A stretch of 64,000 bases of DNA from Streptomyces sannanensis (GTDB lineage Bacteria; Actinomycetota; Actinomycetes; Streptomycetales; Streptomycetaceae). The stretch is from contig NZ_BAAAYL010000001.1 of NCBI RefSeq assembly GCF_039536205.1, positions 6,324,001 to 6,388,000 of the forward strand. The letters run 5' to 3'. Numbering within the stretch: the stretch's first letter is position 1; each line of letters begins with the position of its first letter. The position numbers and the translations under genes are program-made. This document shows, in pieces, positions 40,587 to 48,874 of this stretch. The notes below the pieces were generated by a model, which was not told where the DNA came from, made no database searches, and saw only the letters and a program-made list of their open reading frames with translations.

Positions 40587-40815
40587 AGCTGCTCTGCCGA
40601 TCTGGCCGTCGACCCGCACTCAGCGATCACCTGTCGGCGTCGGTGGTACACGTTCACCGGGTGCGTTCCTGCTTCCAGGCTCAGCCAGACTGTTTGCCGG
40701 GCCCAGCACCTGCGGCACCCCCTGACGCGTAGCAGGGGAAAGGTCCGGCTCCGTTGTCACCTGGTAAGGCGAGCGGAACAACCGCCCTGCTTCGCGTCGT
40801 TCCACAGCTGCCCCG

Positions 40816-41742
40816 TCACTCTTCGTCCTCGTCGTACTCCTCTTCCTGTTCGTCAGGGCCCGCTTCCTCGTCGTAGCCCTCTTCCTCTTCTTCCTCGTCC
40901 CCCTCGTATTCAGCCGCCGCTTCCTCCTCTTCCATTGCCTCCTCGTGGGTACGGACCACCTCACCGTCGCGGATTTCGCCGCGCCAGCCCTCGACTTCCC
41001 CATCGGTGAGCGTGGCATACCGCTGGAAGTGCTTGAAGTCCAGCCGCAAACGACGTCCTTGGACACGCCAGAGGTTGCCCGTCTTCTCGAAGAAGCCCGA
41101 GGGGTAGTATTCGACCACCAGCACGATGCGCGTCAGATTGGGTGCGAGCTCGTGAAAACTGACACAGCCGCGAGTCGTGCCCTTCGCACCCTCGGAGGTC
41201 CATACGATGCGGTCGTCCGGCACTTGTTCCTGAACAGTCGCCTTCCAGCCGCGGGTTGAGGGGCCTACCTTCACCTTCCAGTCGCTGCTGGTCTCGTCGC
41301 CCTTGGACACACTGCGCACGCCTTTGGTGAAGCTGCTGAACTCCTCGTACTGGGTCCAGCGGTCGTATGCCATGCGAATCGGCACTCCCACGTCCAGCAC
41401 TTCGACGATGTTCATCACCTTCGTGCTGCCGGACTTGCGTCCCTTCCCACCACCGAACACGTCCTTGACCTTGCCCAGCACGCTGTCCTTGATTCCCTTG
41501 GCCTTCTCGCCGAGGAACGCCTTCAACGGGGAATCGCCCTTGAGGATCCGGGCGCCGATGGCAGGGAGTTTGCCGCCATTCTCGGCGACGTCCAGGAGTT
41601 GGTCGGTGACATCCGCAAGTTTGTCCCCGGCTCTGTCTGCCAGGTGCTCCACCTGGGCACCGAGGTAGTCGACGAGCTCGTCGCGCAGCAGCTCCAGACC
41701 CGAGCCTTCGCCGCGGTCGGTGTCGAGATCTTTACTGGCCAT
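40816..41742 (-). CDS. SRPBCC-domain protein with acidic tail, 308 aa
   Basis: Residues 1-110 form a helical region (LRDELVDYLGAQVEHLADRA; GKLPAIGARILKGDSPLKAF). Residues about 110-250 are an SRPBCC/polyketide-cyclase-like domain (MNIVEVLDVGVPIRMAYDRW, FTKGVRSVSKG, ATVQEQVPDDRIVWTSEGAK, YYPSGFFEKTGNLWRVQGRR). The last ~50 residues are almost all Glu/Asp (EEEEEGYDEEAGPDEQ). Such proteins commonly neighbour gas-vesicle clusters in actinomycetes. It lies 4 nt after the stop of the H1-like gene, so the two form an operon divergent from gvpO. A role in vesicle assembly or lipid handling is inference. Confidence 0.8.
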   Translation of the reverse strand: MASKDLDTDRGEGSGLELLRDELVDYLGAQVEHLADRAGDKLADVTDQLLDVAENGGKLPAIGARILKGDSPLKAFLGEKAKGIKDSVLGKVKDVFGGGKGRKSGSTKVMNIVEVLDVGVPIRMAYDRWTQYEEFSSFTKGVRSVSKGDETSSDWKVKVGPSTRGWKATVQEQVPDDRIVWTSEGAKGTTRGCVSFHELAPNLTRIVLVVEYYPSGFFEKTGNLWRVQGRRLRLDFKHFQRYATLTDGEVEGWRGEIRDGEVVRTHEEAMEEEEAAAEYEGDEEEEEEGYDEEAGPDEQEEEYDEDEE

Positions 41743-41745
41743 GAC

Positions 41746-42528
41746 CTACCTCCGCCGCGCGGCAGCCGTCTTGGCAGTCGCCTTCTTCGCCGTGGCCTTC
41801 TTCGCGGTCGCTCGCTTCGCAGTCGTCTTCTTGGCCGCAGTCGTCTTCTTCGCCGGGGGGGCCGCGGCCCTCTTCGCTGCGGCCTTCTTCGCGGCAGTCT
41901 TCTTGGCTGGAGCCTTCTTCGGCGGGACCGTTCTCCTTGACGGGGCAGCCGTCTTGCCGGCAGAGCGCTTGGCCGCCCGCTTCTCGGCGGCGCTCCTCGC
42001 AGTGCGGCGGCGCCGTGGCGGCTCCTCCTCAGCTTCTTCCTCCTCGGGCTCCTCGGGCTCTTCCTCCGGTTCTTCTTCCTCCAGTTCCTCTTCCTCCGGT
42101 TCTTCCTCCTCTTCCTCGGCTTCCTCTTCGCCCTCGTACCGCTCCTCGTACTCGGGTTCCTGGCCCTCGTTCTCCTCCGGTTCCTCCTCGCCCTCTTCGT
42201 ACTCTTCCCCCCTCTTCTCGCCTATGCGAAGCGTGCGTTCATGGAGGGCATCTGCGAGGTCGGCGAGGCGGCGATCGGCGGTGGCCGCCAGGGCTTGGCG
42301 TCCGGCGTCCATCAGTCCGCCACGCAGCTGGTCGTTCAGCTCGGCGACTCCTGGAACGTCTCCGAGTTTGCGTAGGCCTTCGGTCACCAGTTGCTGAGGA
42401 TTGAGCGCGAAGCGGCGGCCGGCGAGATAGGTCGCCACGGCGAAGGCGAGACGCCCCTTCTTCGTGCGTCCGAGCACATACCCACCGGCGACCGCGGCAG
42501 CAAGAGCGATCTTGGTCGTGTCTTTCAT
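41746..42528 (-). CDS. Mosaic protein: hydrophobic N-terminus, poly-acidic middle, histone-H1-like basic tail, 260 aa
   Basis: The ATG at 42528 is used; an upstream Met only adds non-conserved residues. Residues 1-35 carry a hydrophobic segment (IALAAAVAGGYVLGR). Residues 36-105 are a helical domain (LGDVPGVAELNDQLRGGLMD). Residues 107-172 are mainly Glu. Residues 173-260 are Lys/Ala/Pro repeats (KKAPAKKTAAKKAAAKRA; AKKATAKKATAKTAAA) like H1/AlgP-type tails. It is first of a two-gene operon with the SRPBCC protein, divergent from gvpO. The opposite-charge tracts could self-associate or bind DNA or protein; no experimental role can be named. Confidence 0.75.
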   Translation of the reverse strand: MKDTTKIALAAAVAGGYVLGRTKKGRLAFAVATYLAGRRFALNPQQLVTEGLRKLGDVPGVAELNDQLRGGLMDAGRQALAATADRRLADLADALHERTLRIGEKRGEEYEEGEEEPEENEGQEPEYEERYEGEEEAEEEEEEPEEEELEEEEPEEEPEEPEEEEAEEEPPRRRRTARSAAEKRAAKRSAGKTAAPSRRTVPPKKAPAKKTAAKKAAAKRAAAPPAKKTTAAKKTTAKRATAKKATAKKATAKTAAARRR

Positions 42529-42796
42529 GATCCGGTTCCCTTCGAAACGGACAGGCGACAACGCCCAGTTCCGGGCCTAACACCCCTGCCCAGCCCGCGA
42601 TTAAGGAACAAAGGGACTCACGCTACGCATCATGTGGACCGCTGCCCCCGGGCAGGTCGCATACGCTCGTCTGACGGACTCAGGCAAGGCCGCCAACGCT
42701 GGTGCTACCCACAGCGGTGCGATACATGTCCCTATATGATGAAATTGTATCTTCGCGCAGGGAATATGGCGCCCGCTCCGAACCACCGGAGAGACC
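42529..42796. promoter_or_regulatory. Divergent promoter region of gvp operon and SRPBCC operon
   Basis: 268 bp between divergent starts. It contains a 6-bp inverted pair, GATACA at 42721 and TGTATC ending at 42751, embedded in an unusually AT-rich patch (TCCCTATATGATGAAATTGT). This is a plausible operator or -10 region for gvpO. A ribosome-binding site (GGAGAGA) precedes gvpO. Confidence 0.5.
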
Positions 42797-43147
42797 ATGG
42801 CCGCACCAGAACCCGCCCGGCGGCGGTCCAGCGGTAGCCGTGGCACCGGCCGGGCCAGTGCCAAAGAGGCGCAGGGCCGCTCCCCCAAGGGCAATGCGGC
42901 TTGGGCCATGCGCTCCGCGGCCGAACAGCTGAAGGAATTGCTCGGACGGGCCCCCGAGTCGGTATCGGCGCTGAAACCGACGGATGACGGATGGGAAGCC
43001 GCCGTAGAGGTACTCGAACTGGAACGCGTCCCAGAAACCACCAGTGTGATGGCCAGCTATCGAGTGACACTCGACAAGGAGGGCAATCTCGTGGCGTACG
43101 AAAGGACGCGCCGCTACACGCGTGGACAGATCGACCGGCGAGGCTGA
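42797..43147 (+). CDS. gvpO: Gas vesicle protein GvpO, 116 aa
   Basis: Basic, low-complexity N-terminus (residues 1-35) followed by the GvpO domain: [40 protein letters not shown] and [20 protein letters not shown] with TRRYTRGQ. GvpO is a conserved minor protein of actinobacterial and haloarchaeal gas-vesicle operons, needed for or regulating assembly. First gene of an eight-gene operon with the order O-A-F-G-J-L-S-K known from S. coelicolor. Confidence 0.92.
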   Translation: MAAPEPARRRSSGSRGTGRASAKEAQGRSPKGNAAWAMRSAAEQLKELLGRAPESVSALKPTDDGWEAAVEVLELERVPETTSVMASYRVTLDKEGNLVAYERTRRYTRGQIDRRG

Positions 43148-43172
43148 GGCACAGCCGGTGAAGGGAGGCACC

Positions 43173-43652
43173 ATGACCGTGGTGCCGCAAGGTGGAGGCG
43201 GTGTCGCCCGGGGTGGTGGCACCAGCAGCCTCTACGACGTCCTGGAACTCATTCTTGATCGCGGACTCGTGATCGATGTCTTCATCCGCGTGTCGCTGGT
43301 GGGGATAGAAATCCTGAAGATCGACGCTCGCATTGTCGTGGCCAGCGTCGACACGTATTTGCGCTTCGCCGAGGCATGCAACCGTCTTGATCTCGAAGCC
43401 GGAAGGAAAGCGCCGGCCCAGCTGACCGACATCATCGGCGAGTCCGTGGAGAGCGGGGCCCGGGGCAAGACGAAGGGCGCCCTCTCCGGCGCCGTTGAAG
43501 CGATCACCGACTCCCTCAAGGACGTCACCGACCGTGACAGCAGTGACGAGGAGGAGGACGAGGACAGGGAGGAGGAACCCGTGGAGAGGCGACGGCGGCC
43601 GGCTCGGCGTACCGCCCGACAGGAAAGGGGCTCCCCCCGTGACAAGGAATGA
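43173..43652 (+). CDS. gvpA: Gas vesicle structural protein GvpA, 159 aa
   Basis: ATG at 43173 after GGGAGG; the longer frame lacks conserved sequence. Residues 15-80 are the GvpA fold: [59 protein letters not shown]. GvpA builds the ribbed wall of the gas vesicle. The protein is about twice the length of cyanobacterial GvpA because of a C-terminal extension (residues 95-159), first helical, then acidic and Arg-rich ([22 protein letters not shown]), as in other Streptomyces. Confidence 0.92.
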   Translation: MTVVPQGGGGVARGGGTSSLYDVLELILDRGLVIDVFIRVSLVGIEILKIDARIVVASVDTYLRFAEACNRLDLEAGRKAPAQLTDIIGESVESGARGKTKGALSGAVEAITDSLKDVTDRDSSDEEEDEDREEEPVERRRRPARRTARQERGSPRDKE

Positions 43653-43655
43653 GCC

Positions 43656-44369
43656 ATGGCCGTATACATCTACTCCATCACCAGCAAACAGCACCCGCTC
43701 CGTATCGCTGATCTTTGCGGCGTGGGCGAGCCTCCTGCCGGCCTGCGGACAGTGACCGGTGGACCGCTGTGCGCGGTGATCAGTGACGCGCCGGAGGATC
43801 TGCGTCCCAAACGCCGTGACATCACCGCACACCAGGAGGTGCAGCAGCACCTGATGGCGGACGGCACCGTGCTGCCCCTGAGGTTCGGCTTCTTGGCAGC
43901 GGACGACGAAGCCGTCCGGCTGACTCTGGAGGAGCGCGCCGAGGAGTACACGGACAGGCTTCGGGCACTGGAGGGTTGCGCCGAGTACCACCTGAAGGCG
44001 TCGCAGGACGAGGAGGCGCTGCTGCGCCAGATCCTCCAGGAATCGAGCGTGGCCCGGCAGCTGAACGACGAGATGCGCAGCGGTACCGCAAGCCCCGACG
44101 TACCCGTCAGGCTGGGTGAGCTGGTTGCCCAGGAGGTGCAGGCGCGCCAGGAGGCGCTGGCCTCGGGTGTGGTCGAGGCGCTGCGCCCGTTCGCCCGGGA
44201 GCTCGAATCCTCGCAGCCGACCGGGTCGGACTTCCTCAGTGTCTCGTTCCTGGTGACCGACGACCAGGAAGAGCTTTTCCTCACCACGGAGTTGAGTGTC
44301 GCCAACCAGTTGGGCGACGACTTCGAGTTCCGGCTCAACGGCCCCCTTCCCCCCTACAGTTTCGTCTGA
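43656..44369 (+). CDS. gvpF: Gas vesicle protein GvpF, 237 aa
   Basis: Begins MAVYIYSITSKQHPLRIADL, has AVISDAPEDLRPKRRDITAH, GTVLPLRFGFLAADDEAV and ends DFEFRLNGPLPPYSFV, the hallmark GvpF/GvpL layout (N-terminal ferredoxin-like fold and C-terminal PPYSF). GvpF binds GvpA and acts in nucleation. 3 nt separate it from gvpA, so it is co-transcribed. A second family member is gvpL at 45053. Confidence 0.92.
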   Translation: MAVYIYSITSKQHPLRIADLCGVGEPPAGLRTVTGGPLCAVISDAPEDLRPKRRDITAHQEVQQHLMADGTVLPLRFGFLAADDEAVRLTLEERAEEYTDRLRALEGCAEYHLKASQDEEALLRQILQESSVARQLNDEMRSGTASPDVPVRLGELVAQEVQARQEALASGVVEALRPFARELESSQPTGSDFLSVSFLVTDDQEELFLTTELSVANQLGDDFEFRLNGPLPPYSFV

Positions 44370-44379
44370 AGGAATTCCC

Positions 44380-44631
44380 ATGGGCCTGTTCACACAGATC
44401 GTCACGCTTCCCCTGGCGCCGGTGCGCGGCGTCGTGTGGGCGGTGGACCGCGTCCTGGAAGCGGCCGAGAAGGAGTACTACGACCCGGCACCGGTGCTGC
44501 GCGACCTCGCCGAGCTGGAGCGGCAGCTCCTCGCGGGAGACATCGACGAGGAGACGTTCGACCGGCGCGAGGACGAACTGCTCGACCGGCTGGAGGAGAT
44601 CAGAGCCTATTCGCAGGGCGGACAACCCTGA
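44380..44631 (+). CDS. gvpG: Gas vesicle protein GvpG, 83 aa
   Basis: ATG at 44380 after GAAGGAA; MGLFTQIVTLPLAPVRGVVW then VDRVLEAAEKEYYDPAPVLR and LLDRLEEIRAY match GvpG, a small helical assembly protein that contacts GvpF/L-type proteins. Normal length. Confidence 0.9.
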   Translation: MGLFTQIVTLPLAPVRGVVWAVDRVLEAAEKEYYDPAPVLRDLAELERQLLAGDIDEETFDRREDELLDRLEEIRAYSQGGQP

Positions 44632-44658
44632 CCCGGCACGGAACACGAGGCCACCACC

Positions 44659-45060
44659 GTGACTGAACCTCTGGCCAATAGGCTTGGCTCCTATCCTTCC
44701 AGAGCGGTGCCGCCGTATGGGCAGGGCTCCTCCGCCAATCTCGCCGACATCCTTGAGCGGGTGCTCGACAAGGGCATCGTGATCGCGGGCGACATTCGGA
44801 TCAATCTGCTCGACATCGAGCTGTTGACCATCAAACTCCGCCTCATCGTCGCCTCGGTCGACAAGGCGAAGGAGATGGGCATCGACTGGTGGGAGCACGA
44901 TCCCTCGCTGTCGTCACGGAGCAGGGATGAGCGGTCGCTCGCCGCGGAAAACCGGCAGCTGCGGGCCGAGATCGATGCGCTCCGACAGGGCGAGGCAATC
45001 CCCATGCATGGGGACGAGCCACGCGACCGCCGTCGGCAAGGACGTGCCCGCGATGAGTGA
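44659..45060 (+). CDS. gvpJ: GvpA-family minor gas vesicle protein GvpJ, 133 aa
   Basis: GTG start. Residues 25-80 are a GvpA-type core: NLADILERVLDKGIVIAGDI, RINLLDIELLTIKLRLIVAS, VDKAKEMGIDWWEHDP. The C-terminal extension is a coiled coil (AAENRQLRAEIDALRQG). The position between gvpG and gvpL and the DWW motif identify it as GvpJ, which shapes the vesicle tips. Confidence 0.88.
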   Translation: MTEPLANRLGSYPSRAVPPYGQGSSANLADILERVLDKGIVIAGDIRINLLDIELLTIKLRLIVASVDKAKEMGIDWWEHDPSLSSRSRDERSLAAENRQLRAEIDALRQGEAIPMHGDEPRDRRRQGRARDE

Positions 45061-45868
45061 CCTGGTCACCTACGTGTACGCCGTGGCACGCAACGCCGAC
45101 GCGCTGGCGGAGCCCACGGCCGCGCTCAAAGGTGTCGCCGATGCCCCGGTCCATCTCGTGGCCGGCACCCATGACGACGCCTTGGTGTTCGTGGCCAGTC
45201 ACGTGCCCGCGCAGGACTTCCAGGAGGATGCCCTCAAACGGCATCTCGAAGACCTGGATTGGCTGGAGGCGGTCGCCCGCGCTCACCACGGCGTCATTGA
45301 GGCCGTTGCCACGCGCACCACCGTGCTTCCCATGCGCCTGGCAACTGTGTACCTCGACGACAACAGAGCGCGGGACGTCCTGGATGGCGGGCGGGCCCTG
45401 TTCTCGGAGCGTTTGGCCCGTCTGGCCGAGCATGTCGAGTGGGGGGTCAAGATCTATGTCGAGCCGTCCGTGACCCCCGACGCTCCCGGTCCCACGCCGA
45501 CAGCGGACCTCACCCCCGGGCGCGCCTATCTTCGTCACCGCAGGCAACAGCAGAGTGTCCGGGACAGCGTCTACCGGGCGGCCCAGCAAGCCGCCGAGCG
45601 GGTCGAGGCCGCGGGGCGCAAGCACGCCGCCGACCATGCCCGCCACCGGGTGCAGCAGGGTGTCCTCGCCGGCGGGGCGGGCGAGAACGTCGTCAACGAC
45701 GCGTACCTCGTGCCCCGGGACCGTTGCGAGGAGTTCCGCGCCGAGGTGACGCATGCCGCTGACGGGGTGCAGGGGGTTCGCGTCGAGGTCACCGGCCCCT
45801 GGGCGCCGTACTCCTTCGCCATGCCGCCCGCAGGATCCAGCGATGCGGAAGAAGGTGCGTGCCCATGA
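45053..45868 (+). CDS. gvpL: Gas vesicle protein GvpL (GvpF/L family), 271 aa
   Basis: The ATG at 45053 lies inside the end of gvpJ. Typical pattern: VTYVYAVARNADALAEPTAA, LDWLEAVARAHHGVIEAVAT with TVLPMRLATVYLDDN, and GVRVEVTGPWAPYSFAMP at the end. A central helical insertion rich in Gln/Arg (HRRQQQSVRDSVYRAAQQAA) distinguishes it from GvpF. Role: assembly scaffold. The stop overlaps the gvpS start (ATGA). Confidence 0.92.
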   Translation: MSDLVTYVYAVARNADALAEPTAALKGVADAPVHLVAGTHDDALVFVASHVPAQDFQEDALKRHLEDLDWLEAVARAHHGVIEAVATRTTVLPMRLATVYLDDNRARDVLDGGRALFSERLARLAEHVEWGVKIYVEPSVTPDAPGPTPTADLTPGRAYLRHRRQQQSVRDSVYRAAQQAAERVEAAGRKHAADHARHRVQQGVLAGGAGENVVNDAYLVPRDRCEEFRAEVTHAADGVQGVRVEVTGPWAPYSFAMPPAGSSDAEEGACP

Positions 45869-46104
45869 CGGCGCCGGGCCCGTCGTCCGTGGTCGAGCCG
45901 CTGCCGGAGCGGCAGGTCGCGCTGATCGATCTGCTGGACCGCCTTCTCAGCGGTGGGGTCGTGCTCACTGGTGATGTGGTGCTTTCCATCGCCGACATCG
46001 ACCTCGTGCGGATCTCGCTGCGTGCCCTGATCGTCTCCATCAGCGCGCAGAATCCCTCGCCGTGGGCTGAAGCGACGCCGTCGCGAGGCGACCATGGCGG
46101 CTGA
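45865..46104 (+). CDS. gvpS: GvpA-family minor gas vesicle protein GvpS, 79 aa
   Basis: The ATG at 45865 overlaps the gvpL stop. The core ALIDLLDRLLSGGVVLTGDV, VLSIADIDLVRISLRALIVS is a compact GvpA fold. By position it is GvpS of actinomycete clusters, a minor GvpA paralogue. It overlaps gvpK by 11 nt. Confidence 0.88.
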   Translation: MTAPGPSSVVEPLPERQVALIDLLDRLLSGGVVLTGDVVLSIADIDLVRISLRALIVSISAQNPSPWAEATPSRGDHGG

Positions 46105-46501
46105 GGAGGCAGGTGGACCGGTGCGCCGCCGCGAAGAGGTCGCGGAGGCCGTCGCGCGTGCCTTCCGGCTGCTGCCTGCCGCGCCTCGCGATCTGCCGCC
46201 GCCAGGCGAGCGCTCGCGCTCGCCTGCCCGCCGGATCAGCACCGATCCCGACACCGTCGAGCGGGACCTCCTCAGGCTGGTTCTCACTCTGGTCGAGCTG
46301 CTGCGTCAGCTCATGGAACGCCAGGCACTGCACCGGGTAGACCAGGGAGACCTCACTGACGAGCAGGAGGAACGCCTGGGGGCGACACTCATGATCCTCC
46401 ACAGTCGCATGACCGACCTGTGCGCCCAGTACGGGCTGACCATGGAGGACCTCAACCTCGATCTCGGGCCCCTGGGCACGTTGCTTCCACCCTCCGAATG
46501 A
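46094..46501 (+). CDS. gvpK: Gas vesicle protein GvpK, 135 aa
   Basis: The GvpK domain is clear: RISTDPDTVERDLLRLVLTL, VELLRQLMERQALHRVDQGD and EERLGATLMILHSRMTDLCA, with LDLGPLGTLL at the end. GvpK is a small essential assembly protein. Last gene of the operon; a convergent gene follows after about 250 nt. Confidence 0.92.
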   Translation: MAAEEAGGPVRRREEVAEAVARAFRLLPAAPRDLPPPGERSRSPARRISTDPDTVERDLLRLVLTLVELLRQLMERQALHRVDQGDLTDEQEERLGATLMILHSRMTDLCAQYGLTMEDLNLDLGPLGTLLPPSE

Positions 46502-46629
46502 GCAGACGCCACTCCAGGCCGCAGTGATCCGGGATATCTGACCGAAGCGGAAGCTCTACGAGCGGGCCTCGGCCGCCGATGTCGCCAGCCGCTCAACGAT
46601 ACGGAAGGAAGCCCCATGGTACGCGCGGC

Positions 46630-46700
46630 TCGGCTGGGTTCGATGTCGACGGCACCCTGGTCGACACCCATCACGCCGTGATGCCCGTGCTGTCGCCTAC
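46630..46700 (+). pseudogene. Possible HAD-phosphatase N-terminal sliver
   Basis: One frame reads AGFDVDGTLVDTHHAV. DxDGTLxDT is motif I of HAD hydrolases, but nothing further of the family is found. The surrounding 46502-46751 shows no other gene. Confidence 0.3.
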
Positions 46701-46751
46701 CCGGCCGACCGTCCACGCCGCCGTATTCCGTGTTTGTCTCGCCGGCCAGGC

Positions 46752-47573
46752 TCATGGGCCGCCGGCCGGTTCCACCGCCGTCACGAGGACAGCAACCGTC
46801 ACCGGGCCAGGGGCGTCGGCTCTCGCCGCCGCGGTCACTGCCGTGCGAACAGCGAGGGCAACATCGAGGGCACGATGGTTCTCGGCGGTCGCCAGTTCGA
46901 TCTGGACGTGTCTGCCTGGAGGGTCGTTGCTGTCCCTGATCCGGATGGGGTGAGCGCCTCTCTGGGTCTGGGGCATGGGCAATCCCGAAACTGGGGCAAG
47001 GCGGGTCACGCCGACTACGGCTGCCGCCGCTTCGGCCAACTCTGCGGCCGGTTTCCGTAGTGGCACGGGGCCCGGCGACGGGGGCAGAGGGCCGGAAGCC
47101 GCGACGTGGGATGCTCCGGTGTCAGCGGCTGCGACGGGGGCCGGCCGTTCCGCCTCGGCCTCGGCCACCGAGGTCAGGTCCTCGAGCAGGTCCGTCACGT
47201 GCAGGTCGACCTCGGCCGTCACCAGTCCGAGGCGCTCGTGGGCCGCTGCCAGCAGCGCCTGGCGCAGCTGCTCCGCGGAGACGGGCAGGGGCTGTCGGGC
47301 CGGCGCCGAGAATTCCGTCTCGATTCGCAGCGGTCCCGGCGGCAGCGCGGTCCAAGGCGCCGGAACAGATGGCTCTGGCGCTGCTTCCGGGTCCGCCAGG
47401 CGGATGCGCACCGTGCCCAGCCGGATCCCGGGTACTCCGGAGGCCGCGCGGCTCAGCACTCCGCCGGCCGCGCGCTCAGTGATCCAGGCCCCGTCCTCGG
47501 GTCCGCCGAGCGGCAGGAGCCGGCCCAGGCCGATGTGCTGCCGCACCGCCGGCGTCCACCCGTCAGTCGCCAT
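46752..47573 (-). CDS. Asp23-like protein, two-part, 273 aa
   Basis: The N-terminal segment ITERAAGGVLSRAASGVPGI lines up with IAEGVVEKIAGMAARDVAGV of the Asp23 protein encoded divergently at 47768. A beta part and DLHVTDLLEDL follow. A Pro/Ala-rich linker (residues 140-185) leads to a second unit (VQIELATAENHRALDVALAV, VTVAVLVTAVEP) resembling the Asp23 strand-helix-strand end. It shares a 194-bp divergent region with the Asp23 operon. I infer a cell-envelope stress protein partner; the similarity is by eye. Confidence 0.6.
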   Translation of the reverse strand: MATDGWTPAVRQHIGLGRLLPLGGPEDGAWITERAAGGVLSRAASGVPGIRLGTVRIRLADPEAAPEPSVPAPWTALPPGPLRIETEFSAPARQPLPVSAEQLRQALLAAAHERLGLVTAEVDLHVTDLLEDLTSVAEAEAERPAPVAAADTGASHVAASGPLPPSPGPVPLRKPAAELAEAAAAVVGVTRLAPVSGLPMPQTQRGAHPIRIRDSNDPPGRHVQIELATAENHRALDVALAVRTAVTAAARADAPGPVTVAVLVTAVEPAGGP

Positions 47574-47767
47574 CGGCCATCACCCTCTTCATTCCGTATC
47601 GCGCTCTGTCCTGTCCTGACCGTCGGGAACACCCGAATGCAGCCGCTCACACCACCCGTTCCGCAGGCCAGGTCCCACCCCCGCGCTACACAGGAAGCAT
47701 CCTGGACCAAACGAGCTTAACGTAGAAAATCGGACAGGGCTCTCATTTCGGGAAGGGGTGACCAGTT

Positions 47768-48256
47768 ATGACCGATACGGGACAGCACAACCGGCCCGAG
47801 CCATCCGGCACTGAGTCCGCGAGGGAAACCGCGAGGAAGGATGTCGTGGCGGGGCGCGGCGTCGAGCCCGGCGCGCGGGGCCGGACCACCATCGCCGAAG
47901 GTGTGGTCGAGAAGATCGCCGGGATGGCGGCCCGAGACGTGGCCGGTGTCCATGCGATGGGCAGCGGAATCTCCCGGGCATTCGGGGCTGCGCGTGAACG
48001 CATACCCGGCACCGCCAAGTCCGTCTCGCGCGGGGTCAAGGTCGAAGTCGGCGAGACACAGACGGCCATCGATCTGGAGATCGTTGTCGACTATGGCGTC
48101 TCCATCAGGGACTTGGCGGGCGCCGTGCGGGAGAACGTGATCTCCGCAGTCGAGTGGATGACGGGCCTGGAAGTCGTCGAAGTCAACATCGCGGTCAGCG
48201 ACGTGAAGCTTCCCGACGAAGAGGAAGAAGAGGAAGAGCAGCCGCGGCTGCGATAG
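47768..48256 (+). CDS. Asp23/Gls24 family envelope stress protein, 162 aa
   Basis: After a charged N-terminus comes the Asp23 core: TTIAEGVVEKIAGMAARDVA, GVHAMGSGISRAFGA, SVSRGVKVEVGETQTAIDLE and IVVDYGVSIRDLAGAVRENV with VVEVNIAVSDVKL. A short acidic tail ends the protein. In Gram-positives Asp23 coats the membrane through the anchor AmaP and responds to envelope stress. First gene of an operon that ends with amaP. Confidence 0.88.
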   Translation: MTDTGQHNRPEPSGTESARETARKDVVAGRGVEPGARGRTTIAEGVVEKIAGMAARDVAGVHAMGSGISRAFGAARERIPGTAKSVSRGVKVEVGETQTAIDLEIVVDYGVSIRDLAGAVRENVISAVEWMTGLEVVEVNIAVSDVKLPDEEEEEEEQPRLR

Positions 48257-48286
48257 CCGGTCTGGCGGAGCACGAAGGAGGGCACG

Positions 48287-48478
48287 ATGAGCATGGCCGT
48301 GGTGGGCTTGGTTGCCGGGATGGCGCTCGGCTTCGCCGGGTATTTCGGCGGCTTCGGAGCTTTTCTCCTGGTGGCGGCACTGGGTGCCGTCGGATTCGTC
48401 GCCGGACGGTTCGCGGACGGCGACCTGGAGCTCGGCGACTTCTTCCGGCCCCGTGAGCGCGTCGACCGGCGACGGTGA
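48287..48478 (+). CDS. Small membrane protein of Asp23 operon, 63 aa
   Basis: ATG after GAAGGAGG. Two glycine-rich transmembrane segments (VVGLVAGMALGFAGYFGGFG; FLLVAALGAVGFVAGRFADG) and a short charged C-terminus ending in RRR. Small DUF2273-like membrane proteins recur in Asp23/AmaP operons. Anchor or adaptor role is inference. Confidence 0.75.
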   Translation: MSMAVVGLVAGMALGFAGYFGGFGAFLLVAALGAVGFVAGRFADGDLELGDFFRPRERVDRRR

Positions 48479-48481
48479 CCG

Positions 48482-48874
48482 GTGCCGCAGACAGAAGCCG
48501 CCACCCCGGCGGCGCCCAGACGCGATCGCGGTGCGACCCGTGTCGCCGATCGGGTCGTCGCGAAGATCGCCTCTCAGGCGGCGCGTGAGGCGTTGCGCAG
48601 ATCCGGCGATTCCGCCGGCCGTTCGAGGCCACACGCGACGGTTTCGATGCGGCCTGCTTCTGAGCGGCAGCAGGCGCTCGGTGAGGCGCGGGTGCACATC
48701 GTCTTGGAGCTGGGTTACCCGTCCGACATCGGCGCCCAGTGTGGTGCTGTCCGTCGCGTGGTCACTGAGAGAGTGAGCGGGCTGGCATCCATGAGGGTTC
48801 GCGAAGTCACGGTGACGGTCGAGCAGCTGCATTTGGCAGGCGCGCGAGGCGAGGTCCCGAGGAGGACGAGGTGA
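48482..48874 (+). CDS. Second Asp23/Gls24-like protein, 130 aa
   Basis: GTG start 3 nt after the previous stop. The region VADRVVAKIASQAAREALRR resembles the Asp23 first helix and VHIVLELGYPSDIGAQCGAV, RRVVTERVSGLASMRVREVT with VTVEQLHL the C-terminal half. Its stop overlaps the next ATG by 4 nt (coupled). Confidence 0.75.
   Translation: MPQTEAATPAAPRRDRGATRVADRVVAKIASQAAREALRRSGDSAGRSRPHATVSMRPASERQQALGEARVHIVLELGYPSDIGAQCGAVRRVVTERVSGLASMRVREVTVTVEQLHLAGARGEVPRRTR

Noticed and set aside
41720..42397. 225-codon plus-strand frame rich in Phe/Ala and Ser
   Set aside because: Antisense of the Lys/Ala and Glu tracts of the mosaic protein; low complexity only.
42732..44405. 557-codon open frame on the minus strand
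   Set aside because: Antisense across gvpO, gvpA and gvpF, all of which are well supported.
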